From an uncultured Eubacteriales bacterium (GTDB lineage: Bacteria; Bacillota_A; Clostridia; Oscillospirales; CAG-272), in assembly GCA_900557635.1 (NCBI GenBank), contig USTB01000051.1:1-6430 (forward strand): 6,430 nt of DNA, given 5' to 3'. Positions 1 through 5,379 of the stretch are shown here, one piece after another. A program made the position numbers and the translations under genes. Below the pieces are notes generated by a model, which saw nothing but the letters and a program-made list of their open reading frames with translations, was not told where the DNA came from and did no database searches. Each line of letters begins with the position of its first letter. Positions within the stretch are counted from its first letter, which is position 1.

Positions 1-708
1 AAGAAGTCCGCCGAACTTCGGCTTCTCCTGAACACCGCCCACAATACCGATGCGGTATACACCATCATCGGTCATCTCCGGCGTCACCGTAGTCTGATAC
101 TTCTCGCCGTCTCTGATGTAGGTGATCGTACATTTCCGTCCCTGATTCAGTGCAATATGCATTCTGAAATCAGAAAATGTATGCACAGATGTTCTGTCCG
201 CCTTCGTAATGATATCTCCCGCTTCAAGGCCAGCTTCCATGGCCGGTGATCCATCCTCCACCTGAAGGATCTCACCTGATATATAACCATTCATACCGAT
301 AATGATTACAGCACAGACAAAAGCCATGATAAAGTTAAAAACCGGTCCCGCTGCAATCACGAGAATCCGCGCAAATACCGGCTTATTTCCAAATGCATTC
401 GGGTCCGGATGCTCGACATCGCTGTCTTCCCCGACCATCATGCACGAACCACCAAACGGAAGCAGTTTCAGCGAATACACGGTCGTCTCCGATTCCGGCG
501 CAAGCGCATCCGCCTCGGGGCGCGCAAGCAATTTTACCTTGTACGTTCCATTTGTTTTTACCAGACTGACAAGACGGGGACCCATGCCGATGGCAAATTC
601 CTGTATCGTGACATGAAAAATGCGCGCAAACAGGTAATGACCGAACTCATGCAGGAAAACCATGCCTCCGAAGATCAGAACGGCATAGATCACGGTGAGA
701 AAATTCAT
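1..708 (-). CDS. rseP: RseP-type site-2 intramembrane zinc metalloprotease, N-terminal 236 residues (3' end outside window)
   Basis: Membrane-embedded zinc protease of the S2P/M50 family, which cleaves membrane-bound substrates such as anti-sigma factors. Reading from ATG at 708, the first membrane segment (about residues 4-20) leads into the zinc-binding HEFGH motif at residues 20-24. A hydrophobic stretch follows at about 113-139 with AAGPVFNF (119-126), the family's usual GP..NF signature. A PDZ-like domain follows from about 143 to 210 (GSPAMEAGLEAGDII at 153-167). The last zinc ligand and the C-terminal membrane segments lie beyond base 1, so activity cannot be judged. An AAAGGAG ribosome binding site lies about 10 bases before the ATG, and dxr ends 21 bases upstream, so it is probably cotranscribed with dxr. 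Oddities: roughly 20 extra residues at about 55-76 before YSLKLLPFGG, and GC near 50 % against about 60-65 % in sampled parts of dxr. The family call is firm; the substrate is unknown. Confidence 0.95.
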   Translation of the reverse strand, partial: MNFLTVIYAVLIFGGMVFLHEFGHYLFARIFHVTIQEFAIGMGPRLVSLVKTNGTYKVKLLARPEADALAPESETTVYSLKLLPFGGSCMMVGEDSDVEHPDPNAFGNKPVFARILVIAAGPVFNFIMAFVCAVIIIGMNGYISGEILQVEDGSPAMEAGLEAGDIITKADRTSVHTFSDFRMHIALNQGRKCTITYIRDGEKYQTTVTPEMTDDGVYRIGIVGGVQEKPKFGGLL

Positions 709-729
709 GATTACGAGACTCCTTTCGGG

Positions 730-1899
730 TTACAGGCGCGAAATGGCTTCACGCATCAGGCTTCGCGCAATGCGGTCTGTTTCGTTCACGGCGGCAATAT
801 CGGGGGCGGCGGAGGAGGCGACGGGATATGCCCGCACCGTGTCGTCCACAATGTCGAACAGCTCGGTGAAGCGGAGCTTTCCGTGCAAAAAGGCATCCAC
901 CGCCACCTCGTTTGCCGCGTTGAATACCGTGGGGATCACGCCGCCGCAGTGCAGGGCATAGCAGGCGGTGTCAAGAAGCGGAAACGATTTTCGGTCGGGC
1001 TGACCGAAGGTCAGGGGCTTCATGGCGGAGAAGTCCACGGGCGGGGTCAGAGACGGTACTCTGTCCGGATAGGTGAGCGCATACTGGATGCAGAGGCGCA
1101 TATCCGGTCGGCTCATCTGCATGATCACGGCGCCGTCCTCGAATTCCACCATGGAGTGCACCATGCTCTCCCGATGGATCACGACCTCGATCTGCTCCTC
1201 GGTCGCGGAAAAGAGACGCGCCGCCTCGATGATCTCCAAGCCCTTGTTTGCCAAAGAGGCACAGTCCACCGTGATTTTCGGTCCCATGCGCCACGTCGGG
1301 TGACACAGCGCCATTTCGGGTGTGACCTGCTCCAGAAATGCGCGGTCGCGTCCGAAAAATGCGCCGCCGGAGGCAGTGAGAATGATGCGGCGGAAGCGGC
1401 GGCTCGGGTTTGCGTTCAGGCACTGGAACACGGCGCAGTGCTCGCTGTCCACGGGGAGGACGGAAACGCCCATCTCCCGCGCCGTCTCCAATACGGTCTC
1501 GCCTGCGGTCACAAGCGTTTCCTTGTTGGCAAGGGCGACTGTGTGGCGGGATCGGATGGCGGCAAGCGTGGGGGAAAGCCCCGCGATGCCCGTGACCGAA
1601 TTGCACACGGTGTCGGCGTCGGTTTCCGCCGCCAGGGTGTCGATGCCCTCGGCTCCGGAAAGGATCTTTGTGGAGGTGTCCCGTACCCGCAGACGCAGAT
1701 CGCGTGCCGCGTCCTCGTTACCTACGGCGCAGAAGGCGGGCGAAAATTCGCGGATCTGCTCTTCCAGTACGGCGACGCTCGTCATGCCGGAAATGCCGCG
1801 CACCGGCAAGCCCAGATGCCGCGCGACCTCCATGGTCTGCCGTCCCACAGACCCCGTGGAGCCGAGGACGCAGATCGATTTTGTGCGGTTATGATTCAT
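730..1899 (-). CDS. dxr: 1-deoxy-D-xylulose 5-phosphate reductoisomerase (MEP pathway)
   Basis: Cytosolic NADPH-dependent enzyme that rearranges and reduces DXP to MEP, the first committed step of the non-mevalonate isoprenoid pathway. The 389-residue length is normal for the family. The N-terminal nucleotide-binding loop is GSTGSVG at residues 13-19. The metal-binding acidic residues are visible as D151 and E153 in LPVDSEHCAVFQ and E222 in NKGLEIIEAA. Other conserved stretches are LTASGG (174-179), HPTWRMGPKITVDCASL (200-216), HRESMVHSMVEF (242-253) and NAANEVAV (327-334). The start at 1899 is supported by GAGG seven bases upstream in the minus strand. It follows cdsA after 72 bases and precedes rseP by 21 bases. 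Its product feeds the isoprenoid supply used by UppS, encoded two genes upstream. No key residue appears to be missing. Confidence 0.98.
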   Translation of the reverse strand: MNHNRTKSICVLGSTGSVGRQTMEVARHLGLPVRGISGMTSVAVLEEQIREFSPAFCAVGNEDAARDLRLRVRDTSTKILSGAEGIDTLAAETDADTVCNSVTGIAGLSPTLAAIRSRHTVALANKETLVTAGETVLETAREMGVSVLPVDSEHCAVFQCLNANPSRRFRRIILTASGGAFFGRDRAFLEQVTPEMALCHPTWRMGPKITVDCASLANKGLEIIEAARLFSATEEQIEVVIHRESMVHSMVEFEDGAVIMQMSRPDMRLCIQYALTYPDRVPSLTPPVDFSAMKPLTFGQPDRKSFPLLDTACYALHCGGVIPTVFNAANEVAVDAFLHGKLRFTELFDIVDDTVRAYPVASSAAPDIAAVNETDRIARSLMREAISRL

Positions 1900-1917
1900 A
1901 TATATACCTCAAATCGT

Positions 1918-1959
1918 GCCGCCGCAACAATATCGCGGGATGCAATGATTGCGCGGCGG
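1918..1959 (-). promoter_or_regulatory. GC-rich hairpin in the cdsA-dxr gap
   Basis: In the minus-strand RNA a 7-base arm CCGCCGC (1959-1953) can pair with GCGGCGG (1925-1919), closing a 27-base loop. The loop holds a near-palindrome, GCAATCATTGC (1952-1942). There is no T-tract after the stem, so it is not a standard intrinsic terminator. It lies between the cdsA stop and the dxr ribosome binding site and could affect mRNA processing or dxr translation. I see no convincing promoter in this 72-base gap. The pairing is visible; any function is inference. Confidence 0.35.
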
Positions 1960-1971
1960 ACTACGATCATA

Positions 1972-2796
1972 TCAGAAAAAGATGCGGAACAGGGAAGGGA
2001 TCGCGGTGGTCAGGTACAGAAAGCCCGCGGCAGCCACAATGGAATCGAACCGATCCATCACGCCGCCGTGACCGGGAAAGATCTTGCCGTAGTCCTTGAT
2101 CCCGTACTGCCGCTTGAGCAGGGACGCGATCAGGTCGCCGCACTGGGATACCACGGTGACGACGATTCCCAGAAGGAACAGACCGAGATAGCGCGGGGTC
2201 GCCTCAAAGAACAGTCCCACGCCGAAGCCGTACAGCATCAGGGCAAGTGTGCCGAATATGACGCCGCCCACAGCGCCCTCCACCGTCTTTTTGGGGCTGA
2301 CATCGGGGATCAGCTTGTGCCGTCCGAACAGTCTGCCCGAAAAATAGGCAAATACGTCGCTCACCCACGGCACAAGGAAGGCAAGGATGAAAATGAACTG
2401 TCCGTGCTCAATGTCCCGCAGACGGATAATGGAAGAAAAGCCGAAGGTGATGTAAACCGTCATGGAGAACAGCTCGCATGCCTGGGTCATGGTGAATTTG
2501 CCCCGCGAAAAGACAGCGGCGCAGAGAAGCCAGAACAGGTACACCACGGCTGTGCCCGCCAGAACGGGGATATGGTGCTCGGTCCACCGCGCCGAAAGCA
2601 CCCACAAAATGCTCACGGCATATACGGGTACGGCGGCATACCAGAGCTTATGTACTCCGATGCAGTGCAGGATTTCATAGCCCGCCACGGCGGAAAACGC
2701 CGCAAGCAGGCACGGGAACGCCCAGGTGTCGGAGAACCACACAAAGGGGAAGAGCACCGCGACCAAAACGATGGCGGTTATGATCCTTTTTTTCAT
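1972..2796 (-). CDS. cdsA: Phosphatidate cytidylyltransferase (CDP-diacylglycerol synthase)
   Basis: Integral membrane enzyme that joins CTP and phosphatidic acid to give CDP-diacylglycerol, the precursor of bacterial phospholipids. The 274-residue protein is mostly hydrophobic, with several membrane segments (for example about 6-22, 28-45, 54-68, 77-96, 133-150, 174-195 and 203-217). The diagnostic CdsA signature is complete at residues 225-251: S225, K228-R229, K234-D235, P241, H243-G244-G245, D248-R249 and D251. A second conserved block, SGRLFGRHKL..D.SPKKTVEG, spans 153-173. The ATG at 2796 has AAAGGA about 10 bases upstream in the minus strand. It follows uppS after 36 bases and precedes dxr by 72 bases. 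Linking CdsA with UppS and Dxr is a common Firmicutes arrangement for envelope lipid synthesis. Nothing looks truncated. Confidence 0.98.
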   Translation of the reverse strand: MKKRIITAIVLVAVLFPFVWFSDTWAFPCLLAAFSAVAGYEILHCIGVHKLWYAAVPVYAVSILWVLSARWTEHHIPVLAGTAVVYLFWLLCAAVFSRGKFTMTQACELFSMTVYITFGFSSIIRLRDIEHGQFIFILAFLVPWVSDVFAYFSGRLFGRHKLIPDVSPKKTVEGAVGGVIFGTLALMLYGFGVGLFFEATPRYLGLFLLGIVVTVVSQCGDLIASLLKRQYGIKDYGKIFPGHGGVMDRFDSIVAAAGFLYLTTAIPSLFRIFF

Positions 2797-2832
2797 GATA
2801 ACGATATCCTTTGTTTTTTCAATATGACATGA

Positions 2833-3666
2833 TCAGGAGTCTGCCTTGGCGCCGTCCTGCACATCGACCGCGCCGTAGCGGCGGTTCCGTCGGCAGAAAT
2901 CCGCCACGGCGGCATCCACGTCGCGCTCGGAAAAGTCGGGCCACAGGATAGGCGAAAAGTACAGCTCGGCATATTCGCTCTGCCATAACAGGAAGTTAGA
3001 CAGGCGCTGTTCGCCGCCCGTGCGTACGATGAGATCCGGCTCGGGGCTGTCTTTGGTATAAAGGTGGCGCGAGATATCGTCCTCGGATATCTCGGTGATG
3101 CCCTCCCTGAGGCAGGCATTGACGGCATGCACGATCTCGTCTCTGCCGCCGTAGTTGATGGCAAGGTTCAGCCGCAGGGTGTAGCCCACGGAGCGTTCCT
3201 CCGCCTCCTGCATGAGACGCCGGGTCTCCCCGTCAAAGCGGGAGCGGTCGCCGAGGAAGCAGAAGCGGATGCGGTTTTTCTCCATTTCCCGCAGTGCGTC
3301 GTTCAGATAATCGCGCAATAATTTCATGATCGCGGAAATCTCACGCTCGGGACGCTTCCAGTTTTCGGTGGAAAACGCGTAGACCGTGACCGTGTTGATG
3401 CCGATGGAGCCGCAGTATTCGGTTAGGCGGCGAAAGACCGCCGCGCCCTCCTTATGCCCGTATTCTCTGGGCAGACCGCGCTTTTTTGCCCATCTGCCGT
3501 TGCCGTCCATGATAAATGCGATGTGGCGCGGCATGGCTTCTTTCGGCGGCAGGGTCGCTTGTCCGGATCCGCTTCCGTCGCGGCAGTCCTGCCCGTTCCC
3601 GTCCTTGGGAGAAAGACTGCGATCCGCTTTTTGTGTATGGTTTCTCTTCTTACCGTTCCAAAACAT
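2833..3666 (-). CDS. uppS: Isoprenyl transferase / undecaprenyl diphosphate synthase
   Basis: cis-Prenyltransferase that condenses IPP units onto farnesyl diphosphate to form undecaprenyl diphosphate, the lipid carrier for peptidoglycan and other wall polymers. The catalytic Asp is D54 in HIAFIMDGNGRWAKKRG (48-64). STENW is at 99-103. The C-terminal signature runs from 211 to 237, with DLIVRTGGEQRLSNF binding diphosphate and E234 in EYAELYF matching the family's metal ligand. From ATG 3666 the protein has 277 residues, longer than the usual 230-255, because about 44 polar, Gly/Lys/Asp-rich residues precede the core. This ATG has only a short GGTG match four bases upstream. A stop codon closes the frame a few codons further up and no upstream start exists, so the only serious alternative is Met45 (base 3534, giving 233 residues), which has a poor ribosome binding site. 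Function is certain, the start less so. It is preceded by an unusual structured gap after frr. Confidence 0.95.
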   Translation of the reverse strand: MFWNGKKRNHTQKADRSLSPKDGNGQDCRDGSGSGQATLPPKEAMPRHIAFIMDGNGRWAKKRGLPREYGHKEGAAVFRRLTEYCGSIGINTVTVYAFSTENWKRPEREISAIMKLLRDYLNDALREMEKNRIRFCFLGDRSRFDGETRRLMQEAEERSVGYTLRLNLAINYGGRDEIVHAVNACLREGITEISEDDISRHLYTKDSPEPDLIVRTGGEQRLSNFLLWQSEYAELYFSPILWPDFSERDVDAAVADFCRRNRRYGAVDVQDGAKADS

Positions 3667-3711
3667 AATGCACCGTTCGGGGTTGAAAAATTCAAGGTGT
3701 TACCGCATCAT

Positions 3712-3742
3712 TCCGACGGTGCGATTGCACAGTCGGATTTTT
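3712..3742 (+). terminator. Hairpin followed by T5 on the plus strand; possible antisense intrinsic terminator or uppS leader stem
   Basis: On the plus strand TCCGAC (3712-3717) pairs with GTCGGA (3732-3737). After a single G/A mismatch, GTGC (3719-3722) pairs with GCAC (3727-3730) around a GATT loop. Five T follow directly (3738-3742). This has the shape of a modest rho-independent terminator reading away from uppS toward frr, against the direction of the genes. The same stem can form in the operon mRNA, where it lies 45 bases before the uppS start without a trailing T-tract. Whether it ends antisense transcription or folds the uppS leader cannot be told from sequence. Confidence 0.4.
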
Positions 3743-3743
3743 C

Positions 3744-3755
3744 GTCAAGCGTCAA
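3744..3755. repeat. 12-base direct repeat, copy 1 (GTCAAGCGTCAA)
   Basis: This is an exact copy of the element at 3803-3814, 59 bases away. It is itself two tandem GTCAA units split by GC. It begins one base after the T-tract of the 3712-3742 hairpin. On the gene-sense strand it reads TTGACGCTTGAC, which contains TTGAC like a -35 box, but I find no matching -10 box at 16-18 bases. Confidence 0.6.
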
Positions 3756-3771
3756 GTATGACGGAAAAGGT

Positions 3772-3790
3772 GCAGGCATGTGTGCCGTGC
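3772..3790 (-). other. Small hairpin midway between the two direct repeats
   Basis: GCAGGCA (3772-3778) can pair with TGCC plus TGC (3783-3786 and 3788-3790) around a TGTG loop, with one bulged base at 3787. The stem lies close to the middle of the 47-base spacer between the two 12-base repeats. No T-tract follows it. It is listed as part of the structured frr-uppS gap; on its own it is weak evidence. Confidence 0.3.
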
Positions 3791-3802
3791 GCGAATTGTG
3801 CG

Positions 3803-3814
3803 GTCAAGCGTCAA
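3803..3814. repeat. 12-base direct repeat, copy 2 (GTCAAGCGTCAA)
   Basis: Identical to 3744-3755 and in the same orientation. It directly abuts the strong hairpin at 3815-3844, with no base between. The two copies thus each touch a hairpin on their outer side. They could be protein binding sites or the remnant of a small duplication. Confidence 0.6.
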
Positions 3815-3844
3815 TACAGAGGGCGGAAGATGCCGCCCCCTGTA
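3815..3844 (-). promoter_or_regulatory. Strong 12-bp hairpin downstream of frr
   Basis: In the minus-strand RNA, 3844-3833 (reading TACAGGGGGCGG) pairs with 3826-3815 around a six-base loop (3832-3827), giving 12 pairs. Position 3839 with 3820 is a G-U wobble on the minus strand but an A-C mismatch on the plus strand, so the stem is better formed in the operon transcript. No T-tract follows, so it is not a classical intrinsic terminator. It could protect the 3' end of the frr message, mark a processing site or act as a partial attenuator between frr and uppS. Confidence 0.5.
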
Positions 3845-3857
3845 ATTCATGTTATTC

Positions 3858-3878
3858 GGAAAAGCCGAGGCTCATTCC
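3858..3878 (-). other. Imperfect hairpin just after frr
   Basis: In the minus-strand RNA, GGAA (3878-3875) pairs with TTCC (3861-3858), and inside this, after one U-U mismatch, GAGC (3873-3870) pairs with GCTT (3865-3862) around a CTCG tetraloop. The stem begins seven bases after the frr stop codon. No T-tract follows. It may simply stabilise the message end; function is not shown. Confidence 0.3.
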
Positions 3879-3885
3879 AAGCGCC

Positions 3886-4440
3886 TTACAGGGACATGAT
3901 CTCCTTGTTCTTTGCGGCGGTAACGCTGTCAACGCTCTTTGTGAACTTGTCGGTCGCGTCCTGAACATTCTTCTCGGACGCCTTCTGCTCATCCTCGGTC
4001 ATTTCGCTCTTTTTCTTCATATCCTTGATGCGGTCGTTTGCCTCGCGGCGGATGTTGCGGATGGCGACCTTGCATTCCTCGCCCATCTTCTCCACCTGCT
4101 TGGTCAGCTCTTTTCTGCGATCCTCGGTGAGCGCGGGGAACACCAGACGGATCACCTTACCGTCGTTCTGCGGGTTGATGCCGAGGTCGGAGGTCTGAAT
4201 TGCCTTTTCGATGACCTTGAGCATGGGATTTTCCCACGGCTGAATGGTGATGGTGCGCGCGTCGGTGACAGAAACCGATGCCACGGCGTTGATGGGTGTG
4301 GGGGCACCGTAATATTCCACCGAGATCTTGTCGAGAACGGCAGGGTTGGCTCTTCCCGCGCGGATGGTTTCCAGCTCCTTCTCATACGCGGTGATGGATT
4401 TCTGCATTTTTTCCTCGAATTCCTTAACGTTCAGTTTCAT
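3886..4440 (-). CDS. frr: Ribosome recycling factor
   Basis: Cytosolic factor that works with EF-G to split post-termination ribosomes. The 184-residue length matches the family (about 185). The N-terminal helix carries IRAGRANPAVLDKI (26-39). The small beta domain spans roughly 31-104, with YYGAPTPINAVASV (43-56), TITIQPWE (63-70) and GINPQNDGKVIRL (87-99). The two long C-terminal helices include RRKELTKQVEKMGEE (108-122) and RNIRREAND (128-136), where the family's functionally important arginines lie. The start at 4440 has a strong AAGGAGG about eight to nine bases upstream, inside the end of pyrH. Its ATG overlaps the pyrH TGA in an ATGA junction, so translation of the two is probably coupled. 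A 219-base gap without a gene separates it from uppS, unusually long for this operon. Confidence 0.98.
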   Translation of the reverse strand: MKLNVKEFEEKMQKSITAYEKELETIRAGRANPAVLDKISVEYYGAPTPINAVASVSVTDARTITIQPWENPMLKVIEKAIQTSDLGINPQNDGKVIRLVFPALTEDRRKELTKQVEKMGEECKVAIRNIRREANDRIKDMKKKSEMTEDEQKASEKNVQDATDKFTKSVDSVTAAKNKEIMSL

Positions 4441-5159
4441 TTCTCGTTTCCTCCTTGAATAATCGTACCGATTTTTTCGCCCATAACAGCTTTCATAATG
4501 TTGTCCGGATCGTCCAGACCGAAGATCAGAAGCGGGATGTGGTTATCCTTGCTGAAGGATGCCGCAGTCGAGTCGATGACGGTCAGCTCATGCTTGAGCA
4601 GATACATGTAATCGCATTCGTCCAGCTTGGATGCCGTTGCATCCTTGCGGGGATCGGCGGTATACACACCGTCGATGTTCTTTGCCAGCATCACAACGTC
4701 TGCATCGATCTCAGCTGCACGCATGACGGCGGCAGTATCGGTGGAGAAGAAGGGGTTGCCGATGCCGCATCCGAAAATGACGGCGCGACCCTTTTCCAGA
4801 TGATGCACTGCCTTACTGCGGATGTACGGCTCTGCAAATTCGTGCATGGCGATGGCGGTCATGACGCGGGTATCCACGCCCTGCTGTTCCAGCGCGTCCT
4901 GCACGGCAAGCGCGTTGATGGTGGTGGCAAGCATGCCCATATGGTCGGCGCGGACATGATCCATGTTCCGTCCCTGTCTGCCGCGCCAGATGTTGCCGGC
5001 GCCCACGATAATGCTGACCTGAACGCCCGCTTCCATGCATTCCTTGATCTTGCCGCAAATGGCGCGGACAAAGTCGTAATTCAGGATTTCTCCCTTTGCT
5101 CCGGTGGCAAGCGCCTCGCCGGAGAGCTTCAGAAGGATTCGTTTATACTTCGGTTCCAT
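4437..5159 (-). CDS. pyrH: Uridylate kinase (UMP kinase)
   Basis: Cytosolic amino-acid-kinase-fold enzyme that phosphorylates UMP to UDP with ATP, the entry to all pyrimidine triphosphates; bacterial forms are hexamers and usually respond to UTP and GTP. The 240 residues match the family. Visible motifs are LLKLSGEAL (9-17), the glycine loop VGAGNIWRGR (52-61, usually GGGN), RADHMGMLATTINALA (70-85), GCGIGNPFFSTDTAA (130-144) in the UMP/phosphate site, and NIDGVYTADPRKD (161-173). The start at 5159 follows AAAGGA ten bases upstream. A second GGAG lies too close to the ATG to serve. It is the first gene after a sigma-A promoter (5216-5244) and a leader hairpin (5178-5194), and it overlaps frr by four bases. 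It is therefore the probable head gene of the pyrH-frr-uppS-cdsA-dxr-rseP transcript. Confidence 0.98.
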   Translation of the reverse strand: MEPKYKRILLKLSGEALATGAKGEILNYDFVRAICGKIKECMEAGVQVSIIVGAGNIWRGRQGRNMDHVRADHMGMLATTINALAVQDALEQQGVDTRVMTAIAMHEFAEPYIRSKAVHHLEKGRAVIFGCGIGNPFFSTDTAAVMRAAEIDADVVMLAKNIDGVYTADPRKDATASKLDECDYMYLLKHELTVIDSTAASFSKDNHIPLLIFGLDDPDNIMKAVMGEKIGTIIQGGNEK

Positions 5160-5177
5160 GCTCCGTTGATCCTTTCA

Positions 5178-5194
5178 CCGGTGCCGTACACCGG
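5178..5194 (-). promoter_or_regulatory. Leader hairpin next to the pyrH ribosome binding site
   Basis: On the minus strand CCGGTG (5194-5189) pairs with CACCGG (5183-5178) around the loop TACGG. The stem ends two bases before the AAAGGA ribosome binding site (5175-5170). It lies in the roughly 50-base leader expected from the upstream promoter. Its position could tune pyrH translation or message stability. The pairing is seen; the role is inferred. Confidence 0.45.
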
Positions 5195-5215
5195 ACTAAC
5201 TTACATTCATCTCTT

Positions 5216-5244
5216 ATTTTACTTGATTTTCTTGCTTTTGTAAA
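5216..5244 (-). promoter_or_regulatory. Sigma-A (sigma-70 type) promoter for pyrH operon
   Basis: On the minus strand TTTACA (5244-5239) matches the -35 consensus TTGACA at five of six bases. TAAAAT (5221-5216) matches the -10 consensus TATAAT at five of six. The spacer is exactly 17 bases. The sequence upstream of the -35 is rich in A- and T-tracts (about 5257-5277), which may act as an UP element. An 8-base perfect palindrome, TTGCGCAA (5249-5256), sits just upstream of the -35. Transcription should start near 5209-5210. The promoter lies downstream of the tsf terminator, so pyrH and later genes have their own start. Confidence 0.8.
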
Positions 5245-5326
5245 GATATTGCGCAAATTTTTATCATTTTTTTGCCATTTCGGACGCATTTGCGGCGTTC
5301 TTTTTGCAATTGACCCCAAAATCGGC

Positions 5327-5368
5327 AAAAAAACAGCCCGCAGCACCGGAAAGGGTACGGCAGGCTGT
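5327..5368 (-). terminator. Rho-independent terminator of the rpsB-tsf transcript
   Basis: On the minus strand ACAGCCTGC (5368-5360) pairs over nine positions with GCGGGCTGT (5341-5333). One pair (5362 with 5339) is a U-G wobble on this strand but would be a mismatch on the other. An inner ACC/GGT pairing can shorten the loop. A run of T (5333-5327) follows immediately. The stem begins 11 bases after the tsf stop. This is a textbook intrinsic terminator and separates rpsB-tsf from pyrH. Confidence 0.9.
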
Positions 5369-5379
5369 CTGCTTTTTCA

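Noticed and set aside
409..2832. Very long plus-strand open frame (807 codons) across rseP, dxr and cdsA
   Set aside because: It runs opposite to three clearly identified genes and its translation is rich in His, Arg and Gly with no recognisable domain. Long antisense frames are expected opposite GC-rich, codon-biased genes.
3744..3814. Direct repeats as a CRISPR array or phage attachment site
   Set aside because: There are only two 12-base copies, which is too short and too few for CRISPR, and there is no integrase or tRNA nearby.
3744..3814. TTGACG boxes as -35 elements of an internal uppS promoter
   Set aside because: No -10-like hexamer lies 16-18 bases downstream of any copy; the best TGCAAT match is at spacings of 13 or 20.
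3752..3850. Possible 32-residue leader peptide on the minus strand in the frr-uppS gap
   Set aside because: An ATG at 3850 opens a frame to TGA at 3752, but there is no ribosome binding site before it, it runs through the strong hairpin, and it shows no codon runs suggestive of attenuation.
4437..4440. pyrH-frr overlap as an annotation error or frameshift
   Set aside because: An ATGA stop-start overlap with a strong ribosome binding site is normal translational coupling, and both proteins have full family length.
3454..4458. Plus-strand open frame of 334 codons opposite frr and the frr-uppS gap
   Set aside because: It is antisense to the whole of frr and to the uppS 5' end, and its composition looks like the reverse of those genes. 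It has no known motif.
5143..5346. Minus-strand 67-codon frame between tsf and pyrH
   Set aside because: It starts inside the tsf terminator, runs across the pyrH promoter and overlaps the pyrH start. The regulatory signals explain the region better.
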